DNA of 64,000 bases from Allobosea sp. LC85 (GTDB taxonomy: Bacteria; Pseudomonadota; Alphaproteobacteria; Rhizobiales; Beijerinckiaceae). Location of the stretch: positions 1 through 64,000 of the forward strand of contig NZ_JPKG01000007.1 of the NCBI RefSeq assembly GCF_000735605.1, in the 5' to 3' direction. Positions 1 to 10,097 of this stretch are shown piece by piece. The number at the start of each line of letters is the position of its first letter. The first letter of the stretch is position 1. The position numbers were made by a program, and so were the translations under genes. The notes below the pieces were generated by a model. That model was not told the origin of the DNA and ran no database searches. It saw only the letters and a list, made by a program, of their open reading frames with translations.

Positions 1-2
1 CT

Positions 3-3000
3 GCGGGGCTGGCCCTGCCAGGTCGGCAGCTCGCCTACAGCCCATTTTCAGGCGGGTTTCATTGGGTAGCGCCGCCCAACCTCGTCGTAATGACCACCAA
101 TGCGAATCTGCAAGGAGGCAATGGCGGCCGGGGCGGAAATGGCGGTGATGGGGGGTCGGGCTCTGGCGGCTATGAGACGCAAGTCTGCCTTCCAGCAGGC
201 CGGGGCTGCATACCGATCCGCATGTACCCCGGCGATGGCGGCCCCGGCGGCTCCGGCGGTGACGGCGGCTCCGGCGGCGCTGGACTCTCCTCGTCGTATG
301 GCCGGCAGATCAGCCTCTTCGCGACGACCGCTCAGGGCGGGAATGGAGGCGATGGCGGTGACGCCGGGGGCGGCGGCGATGGCGGCTCAGGCCATGGCTA
401 CAGCGGCATGCCGGATGGCAACCGCGGCAATTTCGGAAACGGCGGAAACGGCGGTCGCGGCGGCTCCGGCATCGAGGTCGATGCAAGGTACGGTGGCAGC
501 ACGACCATCACCCTGGCGTCCAATAGCCGTGCGTCGGGCGGCAATGGCGGTCGCGACGGAAGCGGCGGCTGGGCCGGAATGGGTGGCGACGGCATCCATG
601 TGACAGGTCCCGCCACGATCACGGTGGGCGGAATCGTGACCGGTGGCGGCGGCGGCAATGCCAGCTATGCAAGGTTCGGAGCTGTCGGAGGCGCCGGCAT
701 CTTTGTCGATGGCCAGGCCACGATTACGATCCAGAGCGGCGCGCAGGTGGCGGGCGGGCTCGGCGGCCTCGGCCAGCAAGCGTCGAGCGGCCGCGGCGGC
801 GACGGCGGGTCAGGCATCGGCGTGACCGGTGGCGGCACATCCCTGACGATTGCGGGCGAGGTTCGCGGCGGGGACAGCCATGGCTTTGTTCCGGGCTCGC
901 AGGGCGCGGCGATAGCGCTCAACGGTAGCGGCAATTCGGTTGAACTGCATGCGGGGTATAGTCTCGTCGGCAATGTAATCGGCGGCAGCAATGCGACGCT
1001 CATCCTCGGCGGTGCGGCAAATACAAGCTTCGATCTGCGCGGACTGGACTCGCAGTATCAAGGCTTCCTCGATTTCAACAAAAGCGGTTCGAGCACCTGG
1101 ACACTTTCGGGCGCCGCGACCGCTTTCCGCGGCAACATGGCGGTCGATGCCGGAACGCTTGCATTCTCGGCGGGAGCACAACTGACGGCCACGAACGCTT
1201 ACATCGCAGACAGAACAGGCGAGGTTGCGGCTGTCGCCGTCACCGGAACTGGGGCGAAATGGAGCGCTGAGGGCCAATTTTTCGTCGGCAATCGAGGTCA
1301 GGGCAACCTGACCGTCTCCAATGGCGGAACCGTTCATGCAGGCTCGATCAGCGCCGGCACGAAGATCGGAGGGGCCGGCGCGATCAGCGTCACCGGCAAT
1401 GGATCATATGTCGGAGCCGGCAGCCTCATGCTCGGTGATAGCGGCACGGGATCGGCTCTGGTGTCCGGCGCCGGATCAAGCCTGACGGCGGACACGTTCA
1501 CGGTCGGGAACTCGGGCAGCGGCACGCTGACCGTCGCCAATGGCGGCAGGGCCGGCGCAGGACGCGGCAAGCGGATCGATGTCGCCAGGAATGCCGGGGG
1601 CACCGGCACGATCAGTATCGGCGCCGCCGCAGGGCAGGCCGCGGTCGCCCCCGGCACGATCGAGGGAGACATCCGCTTCGGCGCCGGCACCGGTACGCTG
1701 GCGTTCAACCACACCGCCAGCGACTACACCTTCTCGAGCGCGATCTCCGGCGCCGGAGCGATCAACGTCCTGTCCGGCACGACCGGCCTCACAGCCGACA
1801 GCTCCGGCTTCTTGGGCGCCACGACCGTCTCTAACAGCAGGTTGCGCATGGCAGGCACGGCGCGCCTCGGCGGCACGGTTTCCATCGACGCCGGTGGCAC
1901 GGTCACCGGCGAAGGTTCGATCGGCGCGACCACGATCAACAATGGTGGCACGCTCGCGCCTTCGGGGCGGACCTCGCTGACCGTCAACGGCAACCTGACC
2001 GCCAATGCCGGCGGCACCATCAAGCCGTCGGACGCTGCGCCGCTCGTCGTCAACGGCGCGCTGACGCTCAATGCCGGCAGCAACTACGATTATCAGTTGC
2101 GCAGCAGCGACGTCGTCGCCGTCGATTCCGCGACGACGCGGGTGAACGGCAACCTCGCGCTCAATGGCTGGACGCTGAACCTCTCCGGCGGCGCCCAGCC
2201 GCAGATCGGCTACCACCGGGTCATCACCTACACGGGCGGCCTGACCAATACCGGGGGCACCGTAGGCAGCAGGCCACCCGTTGGCGTGTTCACCTATGAC
2301 TACGCGATCGACACCGCCCGCGCCGGAGCCGTCGATCTGCTCGTCACCCCCAACGGCCTCAACATTTTGCAGCTCTGGGGCACGAGCCCCGCCGGCGGCG
2401 CGAGCGGCACCTGGAACGGCGCCAATCCGAACTGGTGGAACCTCGGCGGCGTCTCGGCGACGCAATGGGGTAGCGCCTATGGCGTCTTCCGCGGGCCGGG
2501 CGGCACGGTCACCGTGGACGGCCAGCAGAACGCGGTCGGGCTGCAATTCGCCGGCGGCAACTACACGCTGGTTGGCGGCGCTGGCGGCAGCCTCAACCTG
2601 CACGGCTACAACAATGGCGGCTTCGTCGTCACGACGCCGGAGATCCGCGTGCTCGACGGCGAGACCGCGACAATCGCGGCGACCATCACCGGCACTGCGG
2701 GGCTCGAGAAGACAGGCGATGGCACGCTGATCCTGTCCGGCTCGAACAGCTTCAGCGGCGGCACCATCATCTCGGGCGGCACTTTGCAGATCGCAGCCGA
2801 CGGTCATCTCGGTGCGGCCAGCGGCGGGCTCACCCTCGACAATGGCGCGTTGCGTACGACGGCGGACATGGTCTCCGCCCGCACCGTCACCTTGCGCGAA
2901 ACCGGCGCGATCGAGACCGCGGCCGGCACGACACTGACCCTGACCGACACGCTGAGCGGCGCCGGCGGACTGATCAAATGGGGCGACGGCACGCTCGCGC

Positions 3001-5828
3001 TGACCGGGGCCAACGGCTGGTCGGGCGGAACCCTGATCACCGCGGGCACGATCAGGGCCGGCAGCGCCGGTGCCCTGCCGACGATGACCGACTGGGCCCT
3101 GACCGGCGGCAGGCTCGACCTCGACGGTCACGATCTGCGCATGAACCTGGTCGCCGGCAGCGGCGGCGAGATCGCGCTCGGCGGCGCCGACCTGACCATC
3201 GACCAAGCTGAGGACAGCGTCTACGCGGGAACCGTCACCGGTGCCGGCCGCCTGCTGAAGGACGGCGCAGGGACAGTGCTTTTGACCGGCACCAGCAGCT
3301 ATTCCGGCGGCACGGTCATCCGCGACGGGACGCTCGCCATCATCGCCGACGCCAATCTTGGCGCGGCCGGCTCGGCCATCGCCTTCGATGGCGGCGGCAA
3401 ATTGTCAACCTATGCCGACATCACCAGCGGGCGTTCGGTCACGCTCACCGGTACAGGCACGATCGAGACCGTCGCCGGCACGACATTCGCCCTCGGCGGG
3501 TCGATCAGCGGCGCCGGAAGCCTGGTGAAGGACGGCTGGGGCACGCTGACACTGACAGGAAGCGCCGGCCATGGCGGCGGGACGACGATCGCGGCCGGCA
3601 TGCTGCAGATCGGCAATGGCGGGACCTCCGGCGAACTTGCGGGCGATGTCGTCAACAATGCCTTTCTGAGCTTCAACCGCACGAACGACTATGTCTTCGC
3701 GGGCGCGATCTCAGGCAGTGGCAGCGTCGTCCAGTCCGGCAGCGGCACGACGATCCTGACCGGCAGCAACAGCTATTCCGGCGGCACGGTCATCCGGGCC
3801 GGCGTGCTCCAGGTCGCATCCGACAGCAATCTCGGCGCCCAGGGCACGGCGATCACCTTCTTCGGCGGCGCCCTGCGCTTCGGCACCACGTTCGACACGA
3901 GCCGTACCTTGCTGCTGCTTGGCAACGGCACCGTCGACACCAATGGCCGCGACGCGACGCTGACGGGCGGCGTCTACGGCTTCGGCGACCTGGTCAAGAC
4001 CGGAGCGGGCACACTGACCCTGACCGGCACCAACTCCTATCGCCGCACCGTCGTTGCAGCCGGCAGGCTCGTCGGCGACGCAGCCTCGATCTCCGGCGAT
4101 ATCGTCAATAGCGGCACGGTTGTCTTCGATCAGCGCAGCGATGCCAGCATCGCGAGCGTGTTCTCGGGCACGGGGCGGTTCGACAAGACCGGTCGCGGCG
4201 GGCTCGAACTGCACGGTGACAGCTCGGCCTATTCCGGGACGACCACGGTGTCGGCGGGCATGCTCGTGGTCAATGGGTCCCTTGGCGGCGAGATCGATGT
4301 CCTCACTGGCGCACGGCTCCAGGGCGGCGGCACCATCGGCGCAACGACGATCCGGCCCGGCGCGACGATCGCCCCCGGCAACTCGATCGGCACGCTGACG
4401 GTTGCCGGCGATATCGCGTTCGAGCGCGGCGCGATCTACGAGGTCGAGGTCAGCGCCGGCGGCATGTCGAGCGACCTGATCCGTGCCAGCGGTGCGGCGC
4501 GGCTCGGCGGCGGCTCTGTGGTCCATCTCGGTGAGGACGGCAATTATCGGGCGAACCAGCGCTATACGATCCTGACCGCCGATCGGGGCGTGCAGGGCCG
4601 TTTCGAGGATGTGACCTCGCGCTATCTCTTCCTCGATCCGACGCTGGGCTACGACGCGACCAGCGTCACGCTGACCCTGCTGCGCAACGATTTGCCTTTC
4701 GCCGCCCTCGCACAGACCCGCAACCAGGTCCAGACCAGCCTCGGCCTGGAGAGCCTCAATGAGGCCAATCCGCTCTGGCAGAGCTTCACGCAATTGCGCG
4801 ACGAGGATGAGGCGCGGCGCGCCTTCGACAGCCTGTCCGGCGAGATTCACGCCTCGGCCAAGACCGTGCTGATCGAAGGCAGCCAGATGGTGCGCAGCGC
4901 GGTTTCAGACCGGATCCGCGCCGCTTTCGACGGGATCGGCGCGCCGCATATCGCGACGCTGGCCTATGCCTCGGGTCAGGGGGCGATCTCGACGGCCCCG
5001 GCGGAGAGCCTGGCGCTATGGGCGCGCGGCTTCGGCGCCTGGGGACAGACACGGGGAGACGGCAATGCCGCCTCGCTGACGCGCTCGACCACCGGCCTTG
5101 TCGCTGGCCTCGACCTCGCCGCCGCGCAGGATATTCGGGTCGGTGTCATGGCGGGATATTCGCACTCGCGTTTCGAGGTGGCCCGTCGCAGGTCGCGCGG
5201 CGACGCGGACAACTACACAATCGGTCTCTATGGCGGGGCCCGCTTCGATCGTCTCCGCCTGACCGGAGCCGTGAACTATGCCTGGCACGATCTCTCGATG
5301 CGGCGCTCGGTCTCTTTCCCAGGGGGCGGCGAGCAGCTTCTGTCGGGCTATGGCGCCCATACCCTGCAGGCCTTCGGCGAGATCGCCTATCGTCTCGATC
5401 TCGGTTCGGGCGCGTTCGAGCCCTTCGCCAATCTGGCTTATGTCAACCTGCGCAGCAACGGCTTTCGTGAAACGGGCGGCATCGCAGCTTTGTCGGCCGG
5501 CCCCCAGAGCACCGCCGTGACCTTCGCCACGCTCGGCCTGCGCGCGCAGACCAGCGTCGATCTCGGCAGCAACGCCGCCCAACTCAACGGCACGCTCGGC
5601 TGGCGCCACGCCGCCGGCGATCTGACGCCGGTCTCGCTCCAGGCCTTCGCCGGCGGCGCGCCATTTTCGATCGCGGGCGTTCCAATCGCCCGCGATGCGC
5701 TGGTGGTCGGCGCCGGCGCCAGTATGAAGCTCACGTCGGCCGCCGAACTCAGCCTCGCCTATGACGGCCAGCTTGCGCGGGGCGCCACCGACCACAGCTT
5801 CAACGCCAGGCTTGGAATGAGGTTCTGA
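3..5828 (+). CDS. Large Gly-rich autotransporter (type Va), 5' end outside window
   Basis: Outer-membrane autotransporter whose passenger is secreted through its own C-terminal barrel. The first ATG is at 90, but the same frame is open without a stop back to position 3, so the true start and signal peptide probably lie left of the window. Counting from the ATG at 90 (1912 residues): residues 1-290 are extremely Gly-rich (GGNGGRGGNGGDGG type). About seven autotransporter-associated strand repeats of the form GTLxLTGxNSYSGGTxI occur near residues 877, 967, 1061, 1151, 1219, 1307 and 1370. A linker (SGEIHASAKTVLIEG) leads into a barrel at about 1640-1912 that ends in the typical terminal Phe. 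Passenger function (adhesin or other) cannot be told. It stands alone, followed by 245 bp without a gene. Confidence 0.9.
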   Translation, partial: AGLALPGRQLAYSPFSGGFHWVAPPNLVVMTTNANLQGGNGGRGGNGGDGGSGSGGYETQVCLPAGRGCIPIRMYPGDGGPGGSGGDGGSGGAGLSSSYGRQISLFATTAQGGNGGDGGDAGGGGDGGSGHGYSGMPDGNRGNFGNGGNGGRGGSGIEVDARYGGSTTITLASNSRASGGNGGRDGSGGWAGMGGDGIHVTGPATITVGGIVTGGGGGNASYARFGAVGGAGIFVDGQATITIQSGAQVAGGLGGLGQQASSGRGGDGGSGIGVTGGGTSLTIAGEVRGGDSHGFVPGSQGAAIALNGSGNSVELHAGYSLVGNVIGGSNATLILGGAANTSFDLRGLDSQYQGFLDFNKSGSSTWTLSGAATAFRGNMAVDAGTLAFSAGAQLTATNAYIADRTGEVAAVAVTGTGAKWSAEGQFFVGNRGQGNLTVSNGGTVHAGSISAGTKIGGAGAISVTGNGSYVGAGSLMLGDSGTGSALVSGAGSSLTADTFTVGNSGSGTLTVANGGRAGAGRGKRIDVARNAGGTGTISIGAAAGQAAVAPGTIEGDIRFGAGTGTLAFNHTASDYTFSSAISGAGAINVLSGTTGLTADSSGFLGATTVSNSRLRMAGTARLGGTVSIDAGGTVTGEGSIGATTINNGGTLAPSGRTSLTVNGNLTANAGGTIKPSDAAPLVVNGALTLNAGSNYDYQLRSSDVVAVDSATTRVNGNLALNGWTLNLSGGAQPQIGYHRVITYTGGLTNTGGTVGSRPPVGVFTYDYAIDTARAGAVDLLVTPNGLNILQLWGTSPAGGASGTWNGANPNWWNLGGVSATQWGSAYGVFRGPGGTVTVDGQQNAVGLQFAGGNYTLVGGAGGSLNLHGYNNGGFVVTTPEIRVLDGETATIAATITGTAGLEKTGDGTLILSGSNSFSGGTIISGGTLQIAADGHLGAASGGLTLDNGALRTTADMVSARTVTLRETGAIETAAGTTLTLTDTLSGAGGLIKWGDGTLALTGANGWSGGTLITAGTIRAGSAGALPTMTDWALTGGRLDLDGHDLRMNLVAGSGGEIALGGADLTIDQAEDSVYAGTVTGAGRLLKDGAGTVLLTGTSSYSGGTVIRDGTLAIIADANLGAAGSAIAFDGGGKLSTYADITSGRSVTLTGTGTIETVAGTTFALGGSISGAGSLVKDGWGTLTLTGSAGHGGGTTIAAGMLQIGNGGTSGELAGDVVNNAFLSFNRTNDYVFAGAISGSGSVVQSGSGTTILTGSNSYSGGTVIRAGVLQVASDSNLGAQGTAITFFGGALRFGTTFDTSRTLLLLGNGTVDTNGRDATLTGGVYGFGDLVKTGAGTLTLTGTNSYRRTVVAAGRLVGDAASISGDIVNSGTVVFDQRSDASIASVFSGTGRFDKTGRGGLELHGDSSAYSGTTTVSAGMLVVNGSLGGEIDVLTGARLQGGGTIGATTIRPGATIAPGNSIGTLTVAGDIAFERGAIYEVEVSAGGMSSDLIRASGAARLGGGSVVHLGEDGNYRANQRYTILTADRGVQGRFEDVTSRYLFLDPTLGYDATSVTLTLLRNDLPFAALAQTRNQVQTSLGLESLNEANPLWQSFTQLRDEDEARRAFDSLSGEIHASAKTVLIEGSQMVRSAVSDRIRAAFDGIGAPHIATLAYASGQGAISTAPAESLALWARGFGAWGQTRGDGNAASLTRSTTGLVAGLDLAAAQDIRVGVMAGYSHSRFEVARRRSRGDADNYTIGLYGGARFDRLRLTGAVNYAWHDLSMRRSVSFPGGGEQLLSGYGAHTLQAFGEIAYRLDLGSGAFEPFANLAYVNLRSNGFRETGGIAALSAGPQSTAVTFATLGLRAQTSVDLGSNAAQLNGTLGWRHAAGDLTPVSLQAFAGGAPFSIAGVPIARDALVVGAGASMKLTSAAELSLAYDGQLARGATDHSFNARLGMRF

Positions 5829-6073
5829 GGGCGGGGCGACCGCACGTGTCGGAACGTTCTGGGCCCGATGGCAGACCGCTCACGGAACAGGGCGCCTGAT
5901 GCGATTCGAATGCCGCCGGGCCCGGCCGACCTCTCACCGTCACAAGCATGCCGGCTGAGGGCGTCAGTGCGCCACCGCTTGCGGGCTGACTATTATCGGT
6001 TCACCCTTGTAACGGCCGTTCGGCAAGGCGTGAGGCGAAGCCTGGCTTTTACGGCCCCGCGAGGTCTTGGTCG

Positions 6074-9000
6074 ATGGACTGCTCGGGCTGCGGTTTCCCT
6101 ATCGAAAGCGGCTTTGCCTTCTGCCCGCGATGTGGCATGCGCCAGCCTGTGCCGTGTTCGAGTTGCGGCTATCTCTGCGCGCCGGATTTCGCCTTTTGCC
6201 CGCAATGCGGCGCTCGCACCTCCGCGAAAGCCATCCCCCAGAGCGCGCCGGCACCGAGTGCAGCCGCTGCCTTGCGATCCCGCGCGCCCGCATCGTTTCC
6301 GGACGTCGAGAGGGAACAGGGAGCTGCGGAGCCTGTCACCGATGCAGATCGCAGGACGGTGACGATCCTGTTCGCCGACCTCAGCGGCTTCACCGCGCTC
6401 AGCGAGCAGCTTGACCCCGAGGTCATCCAGACCTTGCAGACCGCGTTGTTCACGGAACTGACGGCGGCCGTGCAGAGCTTTGGCGGATTCGTCGACAAGT
6501 TCATCGGCGATGCGCTGCTTGCTCTGTTCGGTGCACCGGTCGCGCATGAGGACGATCCGGAACGCGCGCTCCGTGCCGCGCTCGACATGATCGCCCGCAC
6601 TGCGCGGCTCGGCGAAAGCTCCGCCGCCGGCGGTCCTGAAATGGTTCTCCATATCGGGATAAACACCGGGCCGGTCGTTGCCGGAGGGTCGGGGGTCGGC
6701 ACTGCGAAATCCTATTCGGTGACCGGCGACACGGTGAACACGGCGCAGAGGCTGCAATCGCTGGCCGCCCCGGGCGAGGTGCTGGTGGGGCCCTTGACCT
6801 ACCGGCTGACCCGGCATGCCTTCTCCTATACCTCGCTCGGTGACGTCGCACTTCGCGGCAAGTCCGGCAGCGTGCTGGTGCATCGGCTGGGCGGGCCGCT
6901 CGCCTCACCGCGTGCAGCGCGTGGACTTGATGCACTCGGCCTCAGCACGCCGCTGATCGGCCGCGATGCGGAGCTCCAGCGCATGCTGGCGAGCCTCGAC
7001 CAGGCTTGTTCTGGCCAGGCGCAGCTTCTGCGCCTCGTTGGTGAGGCCGGCATCGGGAAATCACGTCTGGTGAACGAATTCGTCGCCCGGCTGGGCTGCG
7101 AGGACCGCTTCCGAGACGTTGCCGTGCGGCAGGCTGCCTGCTCGCCGCTGGGCGAACAGTCCTTCGGCGCCATCGGCGCAGTCATGCGCAGCGCTGCCGG
7201 GGTGATGCAGAACGATGCTCCCGACGAGATGCGCTTGAAGCTCGCAGCCTTGCTGGCCGATCTTGGCATCGCGGGTGAAGAGGCGGAGCGGCTGATGCCG
7301 CTGCTCTACCACGTGCTCGGACTGGCAGACCCCAAGGCGAGTTTGCAGCATGTCGAGCCCGAGCAGTTGCGGCGGCAGATCCTTCATGCGGTCTGCACGA
7401 TCATCGAGCGGCGTCTGGCACTGTCGCCGCTGCTGATCGTCGTCGAGGATCTGCACTGGGCTGACGCCGTATCGCTGGAAGCGCTGCGTTTCGTGATGGA
7501 GCGGCTGGACCGATCGCGGCTGATGCTCGTGGTCACACATCGCCCCGCACAGCAAAACGACCCGCTGGACTCAAGCCGCTTCAGCCATACCGCGCTCCGG
7601 CTGTCGCAGCTCGGAGACAGCGACGGGCGCCGCCTGCTCGCGGCGCTCTTTGGCGAGGGCTGGCCGAGCTCCGTCGGAGCGCTCCCGGACAGGATCCTCG
7701 AGCGCGCCGGCGGCAACCCCCTGTTCCTCGAGGAGATTGTGCGCAGCCTGATCGAGCTCGACGTGCTGAAGCGCGAAGGCCAGCACTGGCAGATCGTGAC
7801 GGGCGAAGCGGCGGTCAGCATCCCCGACACGATCCAGGCGATGTTGCTCGCCCGCTTCGACCGGCTGCCGCAGGAGGCGCGGAGGCTTGCGCAGGAAGCC
7901 GCAGTCATTGGCCCTCGCTTCGATGCGACGCTGCTTGCCGCGGTGACCGCTGACCCCGCCAGGCTCGAAGCCGGGCTCGAACTGCTTGGCGACACGGAAA
8001 TCATCCAGAGGGCCGGGACGGGCGCGATCTCGTCGCAATGCTACCGCTTCACGCAGACATTGCTGCACGACGTGATCTATCAGAATCTGCTGCTGCAGCG
8101 GCGGACCGAACTGCACGGGCAGATCGCCACTGCATTTGAGGGCCTGTGCGGCGAGAGCCCCGAACGGCTCGAGGACCTGACCGTGCTCGGTCATCATTTC
8201 GGGCTGAGCACAGAGCGGGAAAAAGGGGCGCATTACCTGCGCGAGGCCGGTGATCGCGCCCGCATGATCTATGCCAATGACGACGCCCTTCGCTTCTACG
8301 AGCAGGCGCTCGCGGCGCTGGCGACAGCCGAGCCCACGCTGCTCAGGCAGCAGCTCGGCGAACGGATTGCCGATCTCTGCGGCCCGACCGGACGCCGTGC
8401 GCTGGCGCATGAGCATTATGGAACGGTGCTGCGGGCTCATCGCGAGAATGGCGACCGCGTCGCCTCGGCCCGGGTTCTTCGCAAGATCGGTCGCCTGCTC
8501 TGGGATGCCGGCAAGCGCGACAAGGCCGAAGCCTGCTACGCCGAAGCCGCGACACTTCTCGACGGAGCCGACGCGCCGATCGAACAGGCGCATCTCTGGC
8601 AGGAGCGCGGCCGCCTTGCGTTCCGGACCGGCGATCACGCTCGTGCCGCAGAATGGGCCGACGCAGCGCTTGCATGCGCGCGCACGCTGACCGGCGACGA
8701 GCCCTCCGAGATCGGCCGCGACGCCGCGCTTGTGACTGCCGAAGCTCTCAACACCAAGGGCGTCGCGCTGGCGCGGCTCGGGCGAAACCGCGAAGCGGTG
8801 CGCGAGGTGGAGCGAAGCATCGAGGTCGCCGAAGCTGCGGACCTCCCCGGTGCGGCCTGCCGCGGCTATACCAATCTCGGCGTGCTCTACACGACGATCA
8901 ACCCTGCGCAGGCGATGGAGGTTTGTCGGCGCGGCCTCGAGATATCACGGCGGATCGGCGATCAGGGCTTCCAGGCACGCCTCCTCACCAATCTGGCGGT

Positions 9001-9367
9001 CGCCTGCTGCACATTCACGGACCGTTGTCCGACCGAGGGCGTTCCGGCGGCTGAGAAGGCGGTGGAGATCGACCGGGAACTCGACCAGCGCGAGCACCTG
9101 CCGGTGCCTTTGATCGTGCTCGGGCAGATCCACCAATGCCAGGGGCAATCAGAAATCGCTGCGCGCTTCTACAACGAAGCGCTCGACGTTGCCCGCGAAA
9201 CGGGCGAGCCGCAGCTGCTTTTTCCGTGCTATGATGGCCTCGCAACCCTCAAACTCGATCGTGATGATCTGGCGGAGGCCGACCGTTACTTTTCGCTGGC
9301 GCAGGATGTTTGCGCCCAGCACGGGCTCGACCCGGAAGCGCTCGTGGTGCTGCCTTTCCTCGATTGA
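6074..9367 (+). CDS. Class III adenylate/guanylate cyclase with zinc ribbons, AAA-type ATPase and TPR repeats
   Basis: A 1097-residue cytoplasmic signalling protein. Residues 4-47 hold two CxxC zinc ribbons (CSGCGFP, CPRCGMR, CSSCGYL, CPQCGAR). The cyclase homology domain (about 92-265) keeps both metal-binding aspartates (FADLSGF; DKFIGDALLALFG), the Asp of SVTGDTVN, and the Asn/Arg of the transition-state site (VNTAQRL), so it should be catalytically active, probably on ATP. An ATPase domain follows with Walker A VGEAGIGKSRL (near 325) and Walker B LLIVVEDLHWAD (near 455). The rest is helical TPR-like repeats to the C terminus. Such cyclase-ATPase-TPR proteins are common and abundant in this order; the input signal is unknown. 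The next gene starts 18 nt downstream and may be cotranscribed. Confidence 0.9.
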   Translation: MDCSGCGFPIESGFAFCPRCGMRQPVPCSSCGYLCAPDFAFCPQCGARTSAKAIPQSAPAPSAAAALRSRAPASFPDVEREQGAAEPVTDADRRTVTILFADLSGFTALSEQLDPEVIQTLQTALFTELTAAVQSFGGFVDKFIGDALLALFGAPVAHEDDPERALRAALDMIARTARLGESSAAGGPEMVLHIGINTGPVVAGGSGVGTAKSYSVTGDTVNTAQRLQSLAAPGEVLVGPLTYRLTRHAFSYTSLGDVALRGKSGSVLVHRLGGPLASPRAARGLDALGLSTPLIGRDAELQRMLASLDQACSGQAQLLRLVGEAGIGKSRLVNEFVARLGCEDRFRDVAVRQAACSPLGEQSFGAIGAVMRSAAGVMQNDAPDEMRLKLAALLADLGIAGEEAERLMPLLYHVLGLADPKASLQHVEPEQLRRQILHAVCTIIERRLALSPLLIVVEDLHWADAVSLEALRFVMERLDRSRLMLVVTHRPAQQNDPLDSSRFSHTALRLSQLGDSDGRRLLAALFGEGWPSSVGALPDRILERAGGNPLFLEEIVRSLIELDVLKREGQHWQIVTGEAAVSIPDTIQAMLLARFDRLPQEARRLAQEAAVIGPRFDATLLAAVTADPARLEAGLELLGDTEIIQRAGTGAISSQCYRFTQTLLHDVIYQNLLLQRRTELHGQIATAFEGLCGESPERLEDLTVLGHHFGLSTEREKGAHYLREAGDRARMIYANDDALRFYEQALAALATAEPTLLRQQLGERIADLCGPTGRRALAHEHYGTVLRAHRENGDRVASARVLRKIGRLLWDAGKRDKAEACYAEAATLLDGADAPIEQAHLWQERGRLAFRTGDHARAAEWADAALACARTLTGDEPSEIGRDAALVTAEALNTKGVALARLGRNREAVREVERSIEVAEAADLPGAACRGYTNLGVLYTTINPAQAMEVCRRGLEISRRIGDQGFQARLLTNLAVACCTFTDRCPTEGVPAAEKAVEIDRELDQREHLPVPLIVLGQIHQCQGQSEIAARFYNEALDVARETGEPQLLFPCYDGLATLKLDRDDLAEADRYFSLAQDVCAQHGLDPEALVVLPFLD

Positions 9368-9385
9368 CCGCGGAGGAGGTTGGAT

Positions 9386-10066
9386 ATGGTTGCGCAAACC
9401 GACATGGGTCCTCTTCAACCCGGCGACAGGGCACCGAACGTCGTGCTCGACGCCATCACTCGCGAGGGAAAGATCGCGATCGACGACTTTCGCGGTCAAA
9501 AGCCGGTGCTGGTCGGCTTGTTCCGTGGCCTGCACTGCGCCTTCTGCCGGCGCCACATCGCCGCCCAGGCGCAGCTCGATCCGGCGCTCCGTGCCGCGGG
9601 CGTCGAGAGCCTGACCGTGGTCAATACCCCGATCGAACGCGCGCGGCTCTATTTCCGCTACCATCCGATGCCCAATCTTCTCGCCGCCTCCGACCCCAAA
9701 CGAACCTCGCACCAGGCTTTTGGCCTGCCAAATCTCGAATTCACGGAGAATGAGACGGCATGGCCGCACAAGGTCTCGATGGCTGCCGTGCTGGGCATGA
9801 AGGTCGAGATCCCCGGCGAGACGCCGGGGCCGCTTGACCCGATCGCGGGGTCGCAATTTCTCGACAGGAAGGACGGCTACGAACTGACCGAGGCCGATCT
9901 GGAAATGAAGGCGACAGGCCTTGGCCAGCTCGTCGGCCAGTTCCTGCTCGACCGGCAAGGCATCGTGCGCTGGAGTTTCACCGAGGTTCCGGAAGGGGGG
10001 CGCTACATGTTCGGGGCGCCGAACCCGCAGGAGCTCATGTCAGCCGTTTCCCAGGTTGCGCAATAG
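9386..10066 (+). CDS. Peroxiredoxin-like / thioredoxin-fold AhpC-TSA family protein
   Basis: About 226 residues with a thioredoxin-like fold: a redoxin-type N terminus (PGDRAPNVVLDA), then FRGLHCAFCRRH carrying a CxxC near residue 50, and a C-terminal extension. It probably reduces peroxides or handles disulphides; the exact substrate is not known. A TTG at 9380 abuts the Shine-Dalgarno run GGAGGAGG (9372-9379), which is too close to be used; the ATG at 9386 is spaced 6 nt from it, so I use that start. It sits 18 nt after the cyclase gene and about 30 nt before a methyltransferase gene, giving a likely three-gene transcript. Confidence 0.8.
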   Translation: MVAQTDMGPLQPGDRAPNVVLDAITREGKIAIDDFRGQKPVLVGLFRGLHCAFCRRHIAAQAQLDPALRAAGVESLTVVNTPIERARLYFRYHPMPNLLAASDPKRTSHQAFGLPNLEFTENETAWPHKVSMAAVLGMKVEIPGETPGPLDPIAGSQFLDRKDGYELTEADLEMKATGLGQLVGQFLLDRQGIVRWSFTEVPEGGRYMFGAPNPQELMSAVSQVAQ

Positions 10067-10097
10067 CGAAGTTCTTCAGCCAGCGAGGCGAGCTGCC

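Noticed and set aside
1476..4850. Long open frames antisense to the autotransporter gene (for example 1476-3206 and 3711-4850 on the minus strand)
   Set aside because: They arise from the strong third-position GC bias of the + strand gene; products are Arg/Ala/Asp-rich without domain motifs.
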